From an uncultured Robinsoniella sp. (GTDB lineage: Bacteria; Bacillota; Clostridia; Lachnospirales; Lachnospiraceae): 64,000 nucleotides of DNA. Shown piece after piece: positions 1 to 9,104 of the stretch. Location: contig UQCR01000001.1 in the NCBI GenBank assembly GCA_900539655.1, forward strand, positions 124,001-188,000, in the 5' to 3' direction. Position 1 is the first letter of the stretch, and each line of letters begins with the position of its first letter. Below the pieces are notes generated by a model. That model was not told the DNA's origin and did no database searches. It saw only the letters and a list, made by a program, of their open reading frames with translations. The translations under genes were made by a program, and so were the position numbers.

Positions 1-40
1 TAAAGAACGGACCACAACCTGACAGTAATGAAGACATAGG

Positions 41-79
41 AAAAGCCAATGCAAGTAATGAAATACTGCATTGGCTTTT
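41..79. terminator. Bidirectional hairpin terminator
   Basis: A perfect 13-bp stem (arms 41-53 and 67-79) has an A-run on its left flank and TTTT on its right, so it could end transcripts from either strand. It probably closes a gene lying upstream of the window on the plus strand, or the convergent VanZ-type gene. No upstream product can be named from the first 40 bases. Confidence 0.7.
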
Positions 80-147
80 AATATTCCATCCCGCCGGCAA
101 CAATAGGCAGTGCTGTCACTATCATTACGGGGCGGATGTATCACCAG

Positions 148-1509
148 TTATTTTCGTGTAAAAAGAGAACGGATTTTAGTTACGATATCCTCGTCATCAT
201 CCTCATCCTCGTCCAGGCGTTTTGCATTTTTGTCGGACGCCCTGTACTCGTCGTCCGGACCGTTGTCATCCGCTGCTTCATACTGCTGATGACGGTCGTA
301 ATATTGAGTCTGGTCTTCAAAATATTCAGATGAACGGTGATTTGCATAGTCCCGGTCAGAACCATAGGTGTTAAAATCCTGCTGCTGTCCATTACCGAAG
401 TTCTGGCTGCCAAAATCCTGCTGCCGCCCATTGCCGAAGTTTTGACCGGCAAAATCCTGCTGTTGTCCATTGCCGAAGTTCTGGCTGCCAAAATCCTGTT
501 GCCGCCCATTGCCGAAGTTTTGACCGGCAAAATCCTGCTGTTGTCCATTGCCAAAATTCTGACCGCCAAAATCCTGCTGCTGCTCATTGCCAAAATTCTG
601 ACCGCCAAAATTCTGCTGCTGCCCATTTCCATAATATTGACCGTTAAAGTTTTGCTGCTGCCCACTGCCATACCCCTGACCGCCAAAGTTCTGCTGAGGT
701 CCGTTGTTGTATGGATGCCCCCCATAGTTCTGCGGATTATTTCCATAATAGGGCTGCTGCTGGTTATAATTTTGATAACCCGGATCCTGGTTATAAGGTG
801 CCTGCCCCTCATAGCCACCATACTGCTGATCAAAGGAATTGTTTCTGTTCTGGCTCTTTTTCTGCGAATTTCTAAAAGTTTTTGATTTAGATGCAGATTT
901 TGGGATATTATTATAATAAGCATGTTCTTCCTTATAATGGTATTCCGGAGCACTTGTGGTGTAATTTTTAAATTTGTGGTTTTTATGTTTAACTTTTGTG
1001 ATTCGCTTTACTTTTTGCTTTTTCTTTCTTGGTTTAAAAATTGTCATTCGCCCGGTCCATCCCACCATCCGGACGAGTACAATTCCAAAAAAGACGCCGA
1101 TACTGTCAATTCCCACATCCCTGAGTGAAGGAGAACGCCCGCCTACAAAGGACTGGTGGTATTCGTCGCCCAGGGCAAAACCGACGCATAAGATACCGGC
1201 TACAAGCATAAGCCAGATACCGTGGAGCCCGTACACATATAATGGAAAGGATACTGCCACTGCAAGAGCAAAATATTCGGTCATGTGTGCTAATTTACGT
1301 GTGATAAAATTGATTTTATTGGCCCATTCTTCCACTTGCCACTGTTCCAGATTGGCATCCAAGATATAATCTCCCGCCTCTACAATTTTACAGCTGACTT
1401 TAAAACTCAACTGTCCGGAAACCTCTCCGCTTTGGCTGGAAAAATTAAAAATAAGGCACATTAAAAGTATAGCTGGTATAAAAGATAATGGTTTTAATAA
1501 TTTCCTCAT
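148..1509 (-). CDS. VanZ-family membrane protein with Gln/Asn-rich repeat tail
   Basis: Residues 1-160 are a VanZ-like domain: an N-terminal membrane segment, FNFSSQSG, RKLAHMTEYF, further membrane helices and the hallmark DEYHQSFVGGRSPSLRD-VGIDSIG block. A strongly basic Lys/Arg stretch follows (about 160-190), then a Tyr/Gln/Asn/Gly-rich region with a 13-residue tandem repeat (about 290-380), and an acidic segment ending in KIRSLFTRK. The start is taken at 1509 because GGAGG lies 7 bases upstream; the longer frame from 1539 has no ribosome site. VanZ-domain proteins are membrane proteins, some linked to teicoplanin resistance, but the role here is unknown. The low-complexity tail is unusual, since typical VanZ proteins are about 150-200 residues. 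Confidence 0.85.
   Translation of the reverse strand: MRKLLKPLSFIPAILLMCLIFNFSSQSGEVSGQLSFKVSCKIVEAGDYILDANLEQWQVEEWANKINFITRKLAHMTEYFALAVAVSFPLYVYGLHGIWLMLVAGILCVGFALGDEYHQSFVGGRSPSLRDVGIDSIGVFFGIVLVRMVGWTGRMTIFKPRKKKQKVKRITKVKHKNHKFKNYTTSAPEYHYKEEHAYYNNIPKSASKSKTFRNSQKKSQNRNNSFDQQYGGYEGQAPYNQDPGYQNYNQQQPYYGNNPQNYGGHPYNNGPQQNFGGQGYGSGQQQNFNGQYYGNGQQQNFGGQNFGNEQQQDFGGQNFGNGQQQDFAGQNFGNGRQQDFGSQNFGNGQQQDFAGQNFGNGRQQDFGSQNFGNGQQQDFNTYGSDRDYANHRSSEYFEDQTQYYDRHQQYEAADDNGPDDEYRASDKNAKRLDEDEDDDEDIVTKIRSLFTRK
369..680 (-). repeat. 39-bp coding tandem repeat (QN-rich tail)
   Basis: About seven to eight copies of a 39-bp unit encode a QQQDFGGQNFGNG-type peptide. Two 78-bp blocks (about 411-488 and 489-566) are nearly identical, so the array grew by duplication of a two-unit block. 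The copies stay in frame. Confidence 0.85.
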
Positions 1510-1576
1510 AATATATCGCCTCCGATTTGCGCCTATCATAGCATTCCTTGCGTTTGTTGTCTACCGGGTTAAGAAA

Positions 1577-1605
1577 ATTATAAGGTATTTTGGGCAAAAA
1601 ACTTT
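1577..1605 (-). promoter_or_regulatory. Candidate promoter for the VanZ-type gene
   Basis: A TATAAT on the minus strand (1577-1582) lies about 70 bases upstream of the chosen start. The -35 region is weak, so the call rests on the -10 and position alone. Confidence 0.35.
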
Positions 1606-1624
1606 GAAAAATACTGGAAAGTGC

Positions 1625-1653
1625 TTGACATTGGAAATGCATATGGCTATAAT
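1625..1653 (+). promoter_or_regulatory. Consensus sigma-A promoter of the str operon
   Basis: TTGACA (1625-1630), a 17-base spacer, then TATAAT (1648-1653): a perfect match to the vegetative consensus, as expected for ribosomal protein genes. The leader before rpsL is about 115 bases and holds two inverted repeats: GTGCGTGAA/TTCATGCAC (1662-1691), and TGTACA-gAAAGAA facing TTCTTTGTACA (to about 1753). Either could be a site for translational autoregulation. Confidence 0.92.
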
Positions 1654-1775
1654 AAATCAGTGTGCGTGAATTTTAATCTATTTTCATGCACCATTAAATA
1701 AAATTTAAACAGCAACCACATGTACAGAAAGAAAAAAATATGTTCTTTGTACAAATAAAACAGGAGGTGAAAGGA

Positions 1776-2198
1776 ATGCCAACATTTAACCAGTTAGTAA
1801 GAAAAGGTCGTCAGACATCTGAGAAAAAATCAACTGCACCAGCTCTGCAAAAAGGATTTAACTCCTTAAAGAAAAAGAGTACGGACGTATCCGCACCACA
1901 AAAAAGAGGTGTATGTACAGCAGTTAAGACAGCTACACCTAAGAAACCTAACTCAGCTCTTAGAAAGATCGCCAGAGTTCGTTTATCTAACGGAATCGAA
2001 GTAACAAGCTACATCCCAGGTGAAGGTCATAACCTTCAGGAGCATAGCGTTGTTCTGATCCGTGGCGGTAGAGTAAAAGATTTACCAGGTACAAGATATC
2101 ACATCGTTCGTGGTACACTTGATACAGCAGGCGTTGCAAAGAGAAGACAGGCTCGTTCTAAATACGGAGCTAAGAGACCAAAAGACGCTAAAAAATAA
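1776..2198 (+). CDS. rpsL: 30S ribosomal protein S12
   Basis: S12 of the 30S decoding centre, 140 residues. The universal segments are present: MPTFNQLVRKGR, CTAVKTATPKKPNSALRK, VTSYIPGEGHNLQEHS and RGGRVKDLPGTRYH. The two loop lysines whose substitution gives streptomycin resistance are wild type. The start at 1776 is chosen because AGGAGG (1762-1767) precedes it; an upstream in-frame ATG at 1740 would add 12 unrelated residues and has no ribosome site. It is the first gene of the str operon, behind a consensus promoter. Confidence 0.99.
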   Translation: MPTFNQLVRKGRQTSEKKSTAPALQKGFNSLKKKSTDVSAPQKRGVCTAVKTATPKKPNSALRKIARVRLSNGIEVTSYIPGEGHNLQEHSVVLIRGGRVKDLPGTRYHIVRGTLDTAGVAKRRQARSKYGAKRPKDAKK

Positions 2199-2302
2199 TT
2201 CGTAACAATGAAATTATAAATTATTCGTATCACAAACAGAACTACAGACTTAAATTGTGCCGGATTTCTTATTCACCCGTGGTTGCAGGTTAATATAGAA
2301 GC

Positions 2303-2316
2303 TTTCGTGCACGAAA
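2303..2316. repeat. 14-bp perfect palindrome between rpsL and rpsG
   Basis: TTTCGTGCACGAAA is perfectly palindromic and lies in the roughly 200-base gap between rpsL and rpsG, an unusually long gap for this operon. It may be an RNA hairpin or a protein site. Nothing else in the gap could be named. Confidence 0.5.
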
Positions 2317-2401
2317 CACAAGTAGAACGACACATGTGAGTACCGATGAATTAATCAAGCAGTCTTAATTGGCTGCGATAATAATTAAGGAGGGAAGTAC
2401 C

Positions 2402-2872
2402 GTGCCACGTAAAGGACATACTCAAAAAAGAGACGTATTAGCAGATCCATTATACAACAACAAAGTGGTTACAAAACTTATCAATAACATTATGTTAGAT
2501 GGTAAGAGAGGTGTAGCTCAGAAAATCGTATATGGAGCATTTGACAAAATGGCTGAGAAATCAGATAAGCCAGCAGTTGAAGTATTCGAAGAAGCTATGA
2601 ACAACATCATGCCTGTACTCGAAGTAAAGGCAAGACGTATTGGTGGAGCAACATATCAGGTACCTATCGAAGTTAGACCAGATAGACGCCAGGCTTTAGC
2701 TCTTCGTTGGATCACATTGTATTCTCGTAAAAGAGGAGAAAAAACAATGGTAGACAGATTAGCAAATGAGCTTTTAGATGCAGCAAACAATACAGGCGCA
2801 TCCGTTAAGAAAAAAGAAGACATGCACAAAATGGCAGAAGCAAACAAAGCATTTGCTCACTATCGTTTCTAA
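2402..2872 (+). CDS. rpsG: 30S ribosomal protein S7 (GTG start)
   Basis: S7, 156 residues, binds the 3' major domain of 16S rRNA. It begins VPRKGHTQKRDVLADP and contains ARRIGGATYQVPIEVRPDRR and ALRWITLYSRKR, all typical. The start is a GTG at 2402, set by AAGGAGGG (2387-2394); an upstream ATG at 2369 would add 11 residues overlapping the ribosome site. Length matches the family exactly with the GTG start. Second gene of the str operon. Confidence 0.98.
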   Translation: MPRKGHTQKRDVLADPLYNNKVVTKLINNIMLDGKRGVAQKIVYGAFDKMAEKSDKPAVEVFEEAMNNIMPVLEVKARRIGGATYQVPIEVRPDRRQALALRWITLYSRKRGEKTMVDRLANELLDAANNTGASVKKKEDMHKMAEANKAFAHYRF

Positions 2873-2898
2873 TTATATAATAAATTTGATTAAGCGGT

Positions 2899-2918
2899 GC
2901 CGGCCTGTATTGGCCGGC
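2899..2918 (+). other. Intercistronic GC-rich hairpin, rpsG-fusA
   Basis: GCCGGCC (2899-2905) and GGCCGGC (2912-2918) form a 7-bp GC stem with a 6-base loop and no T-run. It is likely an mRNA stability or processing element, not a terminator. Confidence 0.55.
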
Positions 2919-2964
2919 TTGTGACAAAAGCGGAAAGCTTTAAATTATTTAGGAGGAAATAACC

Positions 2965-5082
2965 TTGGCTGGAAGAGAATATCCATTAGAGAGAACCAGA
3001 AATATTGGTATTATGGCTCATATCGATGCTGGTAAAACAACATTGACAGAGCGTATCCTGTATTATACTGGTGTAAACTATAAAATCGGTGATACTCATG
3101 AAGGTACTGCAACCATGGACTGGATGGAGCAGGAACAGGAAAGAGGTATCACAATTACTTCAGCCGCTACAACATGTCACTGGACATTGCAGGAAAACTG
3201 CGAGACAAAACCAGGTGCTTTAGAGCATCGTATCAATATTATTGATACTCCAGGACACGTTGACTTTACAGTAGAGGTTGAACGTTCCCTACGTGTACTC
3301 GACGGTGCTGTCGGTGTATTCTGTGCTAAGGGCGGTGTTGAACCCCAATCTGAAAATGTATGGCGTCAGGCTGACACTTATAATGTACCTCGTATGGCAT
3401 TCATCAATAAGATGGATATCATGGGTGCAGATTTCTACGGTGCAGTAGAACAGATTAAAAACAGATTAGGCAAAAATGCAATCTGTCTTCAGCTGCCAAT
3501 CGGAAAAGAAGATGATTTCAAGGGAATCATTGACTTGTTCGAAATGAAGGCTTATATCTACAATGATGAAAAAGGTGAAGACATCTCCATCACTGAGATT
3601 CCGGAAGACATGAAAGATGATGCTGAGTTATATCGTACAGAATTAGTAGAAAAAATCTGCGAATTAGATGACGATTTAATGATGGAATACCTGGAAGGTG
3701 AAGAACCAACCGTAGAAGCATTAAAGGCTGCTCTGAGAAAGGGTACCTGCGAATGTACTGCTATTCCTGTTTGCTGTGGTACAGCTTACAGAAATAAAGG
3801 TGTTCAGAAGCTGTTAAATGCAATTCTTGAATTCATGCCGGCTCCAACCGATATCGCTTCTATTGAAGGAACTGATATGGAAGGAAATCCGATTGTAAGA
3901 CACTCATCAGATGATGAACCGTTTGCAGCATTGGCATTCAAGATCATGGCTGACCCATTTGTTGGTAAGCTGGCATTCTTCAGAGTTTACTCTGGATCAA
4001 TGAACTCAGGTTCTTATGTATTAAATGCAACAAAAGGCAAAAAGGAACGTGTTGGACGTATCCTTCAGATGCACGCTAATAAGAGAGCAGAACTTGATAA
4101 AGTTTATGCAGGAGATATCGCAGCAGCTGTAGGCTTTAAGTTTACAACAACTGGTGATACAATCTGTGACGAACAGCATCCGGTTATTCTGGAATCCATG
4201 GAATTCCCAGAACCAGTTATCGAATTAGCTATCGAGCCTAAGACAAAAGCTGGTCAGGGCAAGATGGGTGAAGCTTTAGCAAAACTTGCAGAAGAAGATC
4301 CTACTTTCCGTGCACATACAGATCATGAAACAGGACAGACAATTATCGCAGGTATGGGTGAACTTCATCTTGAAATTATCGTAGACAGACTTCTTCGTGA
4401 ATTCAAGGTTGAAGCAAATGTAGGTGCACCTCAGGTTGCTTACAAAGAAACCTTTACAAAACCTGTTGATGTTGACAGCAAATATGCAAAACAGTCCGGT
4501 GGACGTGGTCAGTACGGTCATTGTAAAGTTAAATTTACACCAATGGATCCGAATGGTGAAGAAACATTCAAATATGAATCCAGCGTTGTTGGTGGTGCTA
4601 TTCCGAAGGAATACATCCCTGCAGTTGGTCAGGGTATCGAAGAAGCTTCAAAAGCTGGTATTCTTGGTGGTTTCCCTGTACTTGGTGTATGTGCAAACGT
4701 ATATGATGGTTCTTACCATGAAGTCGATTCAAGTGAAATGGCATTCCATATCGCTGGATCTATGGCATTCAAAGATGCTATGAGAAAAGGTGATGCGGTA
4801 TTATTAGAGCCAATCATGAAGGTTGAAGTTACTATGCCTGAAGATTACATGGGTGATGTTATCGGTGATATCAACTCCCGTCGTGGTCGTATCGAAGGTA
4901 TGGACGACATCGGTGGAGGTAAACTCGTAAGAGGTTATGTTCCGCTGGCTGAAATGTTTGGTTACTCTACAGACTTACGTTCCAAAACACAGGGACGTGG
5001 TAACTACTCTATGTTCTTCGAGAAATATGAGCAGGTTCCGAAGTCTGTACAGGAAAAAGTATTAAGTGCTAAATCCAAGTAA
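2965..5082 (+). CDS. fusA: Elongation factor G (TTG start)
   Basis: Translation GTPase driving translocation and, with RRF, ribosome recycling; 705 residues, full length. G motifs are visible: AHIDAGKTT (G1), RGITITSAATT (G2), DTPGHVDF (G3) and NKMD (G4). The C-terminal half holds the domain IV/V signature blocks (GRGQYGH, RRGRIEGM, MFGYSTDLRS). The start codon is TTG at 2965, with AGGAGG at 2951-2956; no nearby ATG fits. Third gene of the str operon. Confidence 0.99.
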   Translation: MAGREYPLERTRNIGIMAHIDAGKTTLTERILYYTGVNYKIGDTHEGTATMDWMEQEQERGITITSAATTCHWTLQENCETKPGALEHRINIIDTPGHVDFTVEVERSLRVLDGAVGVFCAKGGVEPQSENVWRQADTYNVPRMAFINKMDIMGADFYGAVEQIKNRLGKNAICLQLPIGKEDDFKGIIDLFEMKAYIYNDEKGEDISITEIPEDMKDDAELYRTELVEKICELDDDLMMEYLEGEEPTVEALKAALRKGTCECTAIPVCCGTAYRNKGVQKLLNAILEFMPAPTDIASIEGTDMEGNPIVRHSSDDEPFAALAFKIMADPFVGKLAFFRVYSGSMNSGSYVLNATKGKKERVGRILQMHANKRAELDKVYAGDIAAAVGFKFTTTGDTICDEQHPVILESMEFPEPVIELAIEPKTKAGQGKMGEALAKLAEEDPTFRAHTDHETGQTIIAGMGELHLEIIVDRLLREFKVEANVGAPQVAYKETFTKPVDVDSKYAKQSGGRGQYGHCKVKFTPMDPNGEETFKYESSVVGGAIPKEYIPAVGQGIEEASKAGILGGFPVLGVCANVYDGSYHEVDSSEMAFHIAGSMAFKDAMRKGDAVLLEPIMKVEVTMPEDYMGDVIGDINSRRGRIEGMDDIGGGKLVRGYVPLAEMFGYSTDLRSKTQGRGNYSMFFEKYEQVPKSVQEKVLSAKSK

Positions 5083-5107
5083 GTAATTATATCGTTATTT
5101 TAAAAAA

Positions 5108-5156
5108 TTAGGCTTGAAAATATCTTTGATTTGAAATATAATCAAAGATAGCCTAA
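5108..5156 (+). other. Long hairpin between fusA and tuf
   Basis: TTAGGC (5108-5113) pairs with GCCTAA (5151-5156), and the inner arms TATCTTTGATT (5121-5131) and AATCAAAGATA (5140-5150) are perfect. There is no T-run, so it is more likely an mRNA processing, stability or attenuation element that separates tuf levels from fusA levels. Confidence 0.6.
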
Positions 5157-5217
5157 TGAAATAAAAAACCAAAAAGAAAGCCTGATACAGGCGCATATTA
5201 TAAGGAGGACATTCAAA

Positions 5218-6411
5218 ATGGCTAAAGCTAAATTTGAAAGAAACAAACCACATGCTAATATTGGTACCATTGGACACGTTGACCATGGTAAAACAACTTT
5301 AACAGCTGCAATTACAAAAACTCTGAGCGAAAGAGTTGCAGGTAACGCAGCAGTTGATTTCGAGAATATTGATAAAGCTCCAGAAGAAAGAGAACGTGGT
5401 ATCACAATCTCTACTGCTCACGTTGAGTATGAAACAGATAAGAGACATTACGCACACGTTGACTGCCCAGGACATGCTGACTATGTAAAGAACATGATCA
5501 CAGGTGCTGCTCAGATGGATGGTGCTATCCTTGTTGTTGCTGCTACTGATGGTGTTATGGCTCAGACAAAAGAGCATATCTTACTTTCCCGCCAGGTAGG
5601 TGTTCCTTACATCGTAGTATTCATGAATAAATGTGATATGGTTGATGATGAAGAATTACTTGAATTAGTTGATATGGAAATCCGTGAATTATTAAGCGAA
5701 TATGATTTCCCAGGCGATGATACTCCAATCATCCAGGGTTCTGCATTAAAAGCTCTTGAAGATCCAAGCAGCGCTTGGGGAGACAAGATCATGGAACTTA
5801 TGGACGCAGTTGATAGCTGGATCCCAGATCCTCAGCGTGCTACAGATCAGCCATTCTTAATGCCAGTCGAAGACGTATTCTCTATCACAGGCCGTGGTAC
5901 AGTTGCTACAGGTAGAGTAGAACGTGGTGTTCTTCATGTATCTGAAGAAGTTGAAATCGTTGGTATCAAAGAAGAGACAAGAAAAGTTGTTGTTACAGGA
6001 ATCGAAATGTTCCGTAAACTTCTTGACGAAGCTCAGGCTGGTGATAACATTGGTGCGTTACTTCGTGGTGTTCAGAGAACTGACATCGAAAGAGGACAGG
6101 TTCTTTCCAAACCAGGAACTGTTAAATGCCATACAAATTTCACAGCTCAGGTATACGTATTGACAAAAGATGAAGGTGGACGTCATACTCCTTTCTTCAA
6201 CAACTACAGACCTCAGTTCTACTTCCGTACAACTGACGTTACAGGTGTTATCAACCTTCCAGAAGGTACAGAAATGTGCATGCCTGGTGATAACGTAGAA
6301 ATGACAATCGAATTGATCCACCCAATCGCTATGGAGCAGGGTCTTACTTTCGCTATTCGTGAAGGTGGACGTACAGTTGGATCAGGCCGTGTTGCTACAA
6401 TCGTTAAATAA
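5218..6411 (+). CDS. tuf: Elongation factor Tu
   Basis: GTPase delivering aminoacyl-tRNA to the ribosome; 397 residues. GHVDHGKTTL (G1), RGITISTAHVEY (G2), DCPGHADY (G3), NKCD (G4) and SALKAL (G5) are all present, followed by domain II (GRGTVATGRVERG) and domain III ending GSGRVATIVK. AAGGAGG at 5202-5208 sets the start. Last gene of the str operon, followed by a strong terminator. Confidence 0.99.
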   Translation: MAKAKFERNKPHANIGTIGHVDHGKTTLTAAITKTLSERVAGNAAVDFENIDKAPEERERGITISTAHVEYETDKRHYAHVDCPGHADYVKNMITGAAQMDGAILVVAATDGVMAQTKEHILLSRQVGVPYIVVFMNKCDMVDDEELLELVDMEIRELLSEYDFPGDDTPIIQGSALKALEDPSSAWGDKIMELMDAVDSWIPDPQRATDQPFLMPVEDVFSITGRGTVATGRVERGVLHVSEEVEIVGIKEETRKVVVTGIEMFRKLLDEAQAGDNIGALLRGVQRTDIERGQVLSKPGTVKCHTNFTAQVYVLTKDEGGRHTPFFNNYRPQFYFRTTDVTGVINLPEGTEMCMPGDNVEMTIELIHPIAMEQGLTFAIREGGRTVGSGRVATIVK

Positions 6412-6454
6412 TTAAAGTCTTAAATATAGATACATTAGTCCAAGCGTAAGATTG

Positions 6455-6485
6455 CCCGTAGAGCCCAGGTTCTACGGGTTTTTCT
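6455..6485 (+). terminator. Rho-independent terminator of the str operon
   Basis: CCCGTAGA (6455-6462) and TCTACGGG (6471-6478) form the stem, followed by TTTTT. It lies 43 bases after the tuf stop. Confidence 0.93.
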
Positions 6486-6531
6486 GTGCTAAAAAGCAAC
6501 AGTATCATAATCTTTATAACAGCAGGCATCA

Positions 6532-6580
6532 AAAATAGAACCAAAAGTCCATTGAAGAAATTGGCTTATGGTTCTATTTT
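6532..6580 (-). terminator. Terminator of the xylosidase operon
   Basis: AAAATAGAACCA (6532-6543) and TGGTTCTATTTT (6569-6580) form a 12-bp stem. On the minus strand it ends in a run of T, about 70 bases past the GH43 stop. Confidence 0.75.
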
Positions 6581-6649
6581 GGTGCAATAATTTTTAATAA
6601 ACAATAATCATTAAAGGGATCATTAATTGTTGTAATGCTGTCGGCTTAG

Positions 6650-8182
6650 TTAATAATCCAATACTTTTACTGCAAAATCTTTAAAAACAGCCTGCCCATT
6701 TTCTGCAAACATCCCTATATATGTCCCTGTAAATGTCATTGATTGAGTACCTTCTGTACAAAGCCCTGCTACCAGTCCAGAACCTAATTCAGTATAATCA
6801 TTTCCATCCTGTTGATAAAAAAATTTATAATAAGTATGATCTGATTCCATTTTCAGTATTATATTATCAGCTTTTGGAATTTCAACACTGGATGTAACAG
6901 TAAAAATATCATGGATGCGTTTAGCAAGACAGATTTTCCATGTATTCAGTACTCTGGTGAGATAAATTTCATAGTGGTAAGAATCATTGTAAAAGGCTGT
7001 CAAGCCAGCACGCATGCCCTGTATCGCATTTGTTAAACTTACATTGACCGTTGAAATTGTATGAAAACCTTTTTGCCGAACTCCAAGCCAGGTCGGACTG
7101 CCAACGTCATTTAAAGTGATATTTGTACCGTTTAGAAGCAGTTCCTTCTTATCTGTATTTCTAATATAATTTTTCATCATAGGATTTCTTAGAAAATTAT
7201 ACTGAGGATAGAAAGATTCCCATGAAAAATTGTCATAAAAATTCCGGTTTACGGGCTGTGTTGCTTCTCCTGGAAGGGGACCTTCCATTTCCAGCGCTAT
7301 CAGTCCGTCCTCACCAACTACCGGCCATCCTTCTTTTGTCCATTTAACAGGTGCAAGAAATGTTTCGCGGCCTAAATTGTGGAGAAGTACACGATTCGTT
7401 TTCTCCTGGCATGGACGAATACCGAGACACACTAACCACCAGTTGCCATTCTGATCTTCGACCATGTCAGCATGCCCAGTGCAGTAAACTTCCTCTCTCA
7501 TATCATTTCTGTGTGTAAGAATCGGGTTATTAGGACATTCTTCAAAGGGTCCATAAGGGCTGTCTGAACGCATTATGGTTTCCATGTGCCCATATTCTGT
7601 GCCGCCTTCGGCCAGCATCAGATAATACTTTCCAAACCATTTATAAAGATGAGGACCTTCGGCATATCTTCCTCCACATCCTCTGCTAATTATCATACTC
7701 TCGGTCAGGAGTTCTCCGGTAAAGGGATCAATCCGGCATAGGTAAATTGCAGTCTCTCCATTTTCATCAAGATCAGTAGAAACAAAATATACAGATCCGT
7801 CATCATCAAAGAGTAAAGAAGGATCTATACCACCCTGATTTACCCAAACAGGATCTGACCAGCTCCCCATTATATCTGTTGTATGTACAATGAAGTTACC
7901 TTTGTGGGAGACATTTGTTGTTACCATGAAAAATGTTCCGTCGTGATAACGCAGCGTAGGTGCAAAAACTCCTCCGGAAGGTCTGCAATTATGCAAAAAA
8001 AGCTGTGTCTCATTTACAAGACAATGTCCCAGTAGTTCCCAATTAACTAAATTTTTGCTGTGATAAACAGGTACTCCTGGGAAAAATTCAAAAGAAGAAT
8101 TAACAACATAATAATCCTCTCCTACTCTGCAGATCGAAGGGTCCGGATTGTATCCGGAGATGATCGGGTTTTTGTATTTCAT
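6650..8182 (-). CDS. GH43-family glycosidase (beta-xylosidase / arabinofuranosidase type)
   Basis: 510 residues with no signal peptide, so cytoplasmic. The five-bladed propeller opens with NPIISGYNPDPS, giving the general base Asp14. GGIDPSLLFDDDG gives the pKa-modulating Asp120, and GGRYAEGPHLYKW gives the general acid Glu175. Residues about 330-510 form the C-terminal beta-sandwich seen in the longer GH43 xylosidases. Family knowledge: these enzymes cut non-reducing xylose or arabinose from short (arabino)xylo-oligosaccharides; exact specificity cannot be read here. It is the last gene of a LacI-binding protein-permease-permease-GH43 operon, which fits hydrolysis of imported oligosaccharides. 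Confidence 0.9.
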   Translation of the reverse strand: MKYKNPIISGYNPDPSICRVGEDYYVVNSSFEFFPGVPVYHSKNLVNWELLGHCLVNETQLFLHNCRPSGGVFAPTLRYHDGTFFMVTTNVSHKGNFIVHTTDIMGSWSDPVWVNQGGIDPSLLFDDDGSVYFVSTDLDENGETAIYLCRIDPFTGELLTESMIISRGCGGRYAEGPHLYKWFGKYYLMLAEGGTEYGHMETIMRSDSPYGPFEECPNNPILTHRNDMREEVYCTGHADMVEDQNGNWWLVCLGIRPCQEKTNRVLLHNLGRETFLAPVKWTKEGWPVVGEDGLIALEMEGPLPGEATQPVNRNFYDNFSWESFYPQYNFLRNPMMKNYIRNTDKKELLLNGTNITLNDVGSPTWLGVRQKGFHTISTVNVSLTNAIQGMRAGLTAFYNDSYHYEIYLTRVLNTWKICLAKRIHDIFTVTSSVEIPKADNIILKMESDHTYYKFFYQQDGNDYTELGSGLVAGLCTEGTQSMTFTGTYIGMFAENGQAVFKDFAVKVLDY

Positions 8183-8235
8183 TTAAATGTCCTCCAATTT
8201 ATATAAATTTGTTTCTGTAACTTTGCTGGGGTGTG

Positions 8236-9087
8236 TTATCCCTTTAGCCCCGACATTTTAATCCCCTGTATGAAATATTTCTGACAAGTTGAAAAGATCA
8301 AAAGTACAGGAAATAAAGATATAAGAGCCATTGCCATCATCTGCCCCACCTGAACGTTTCCCTGGGATCCTTTGAAAAACTGCAATCCAATCGCAATTGT
8401 GAATTTATCGTCAGAATTCAAGTAAATCAGCGGGTTAAAAAAATCATTCCAGTTATACACAAGAGCCATAACCAAAACTGCAAGCATAACCGGCCTGACT
8501 GCCGGGAGGAGTATTTTGGTAAATATCTTCAGTGAATTGGCACCATCTATTTTGGCAGCCTCGTCTAATTCTCTGGGTAAAGTACGAAAAAATTGAATAA
8601 ATAGAAATATATTAAATGCCCCGCCGCCTAACCAACTGGGGATAACCAATGGCCAAATCGTATCCACCAATCCAAGTTTATAGTATAAAAGATATTGTGG
8701 AATCAGAGTGACCTGTGTAGGCAGCATCATAGTCCCAAGCAGTATCATAAATAATACCTTGGCATACCTGGCTTCGAACCTGGCAAATCCATAAGCGACA
8801 ATTGAGGAAGAGAGTACCGTCCCGATAGTCGCTATAAATGTTATCAATGCCGTATTCTTAAAATACAGACTAAAATTGGCGCCTTTCCATCCTTCCACAA
8901 AATTTGCAAGTGTTATATGTTCCGGAAACAATGCCGGAGGCATTTTGTATATATCTGTCATAGGCTTAAAGGATGTTGAAATCATCCATATAAACGGGAA
9001 AAGGCAGATTACTGCTGCCACTATTAGCACAAAGTATGTCAAGGTTCTTGCAGCAAGCTTCGTCTTTTTCTGCGATCTTATATGCAT
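8236..9087 (-). CDS. Carbohydrate ABC transporter permease (MalG type)
   Basis: 283 residues with six membrane segments and the conserved cytoplasmic EAA loop (ELDEAAKIDGAN...), where the ATPase docks. The start is placed at 9087 because GAGGGAGGG lies just upstream; a TTG at 9108 overlapping the preceding stop is possible but has no ribosome site. With the adjoining permease it forms the membrane channel of a CUT1 sugar importer. No ATPase is encoded nearby, so a shared MsmX-like ATPase is expected elsewhere. Confidence 0.93.
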   Translation of the reverse strand: MHIRSQKKTKLAARTLTYFVLIVAAVICLFPFIWMISTSFKPMTDIYKMPPALFPEHITLANFVEGWKGANFSLYFKNTALITFIATIGTVLSSSIVAYGFARFEARYAKVLFMILLGTMMLPTQVTLIPQYLLYYKLGLVDTIWPLVIPSWLGGGAFNIFLFIQFFRTLPRELDEAAKIDGANSLKIFTKILLPAVRPVMLAVLVMALVYNWNDFFNPLIYLNSDDKFTIAIGLQFFKGSQGNVQVGQMMAMALISLFPVLLIFSTCQKYFIQGIKMSGLKG

Positions 9088-9104
9088 CTTATTTCCCTCC
9101 CTCT

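Noticed and set aside
1..161. Open frame at the left edge (frame starting at base 3)
   Set aside because: It runs through a perfect terminator hairpin and has no recognisable protein; the end of an upstream gene cannot be identified.
369..680. Regular repeat array that could suggest CRISPR
   Set aside because: There are no unique spacers, the unit keeps one reading frame inside a coding sequence, and there are no cas genes.
180..953. Long minus-strand frame and plus-strand frame (337-885) across the VanZ tail
   Set aside because: They are other-frame readings of the 39-bp repeats; the hydrophobic or Arg/Met-rich repeats follow from the repeat DNA, and neither has a ribosome site.
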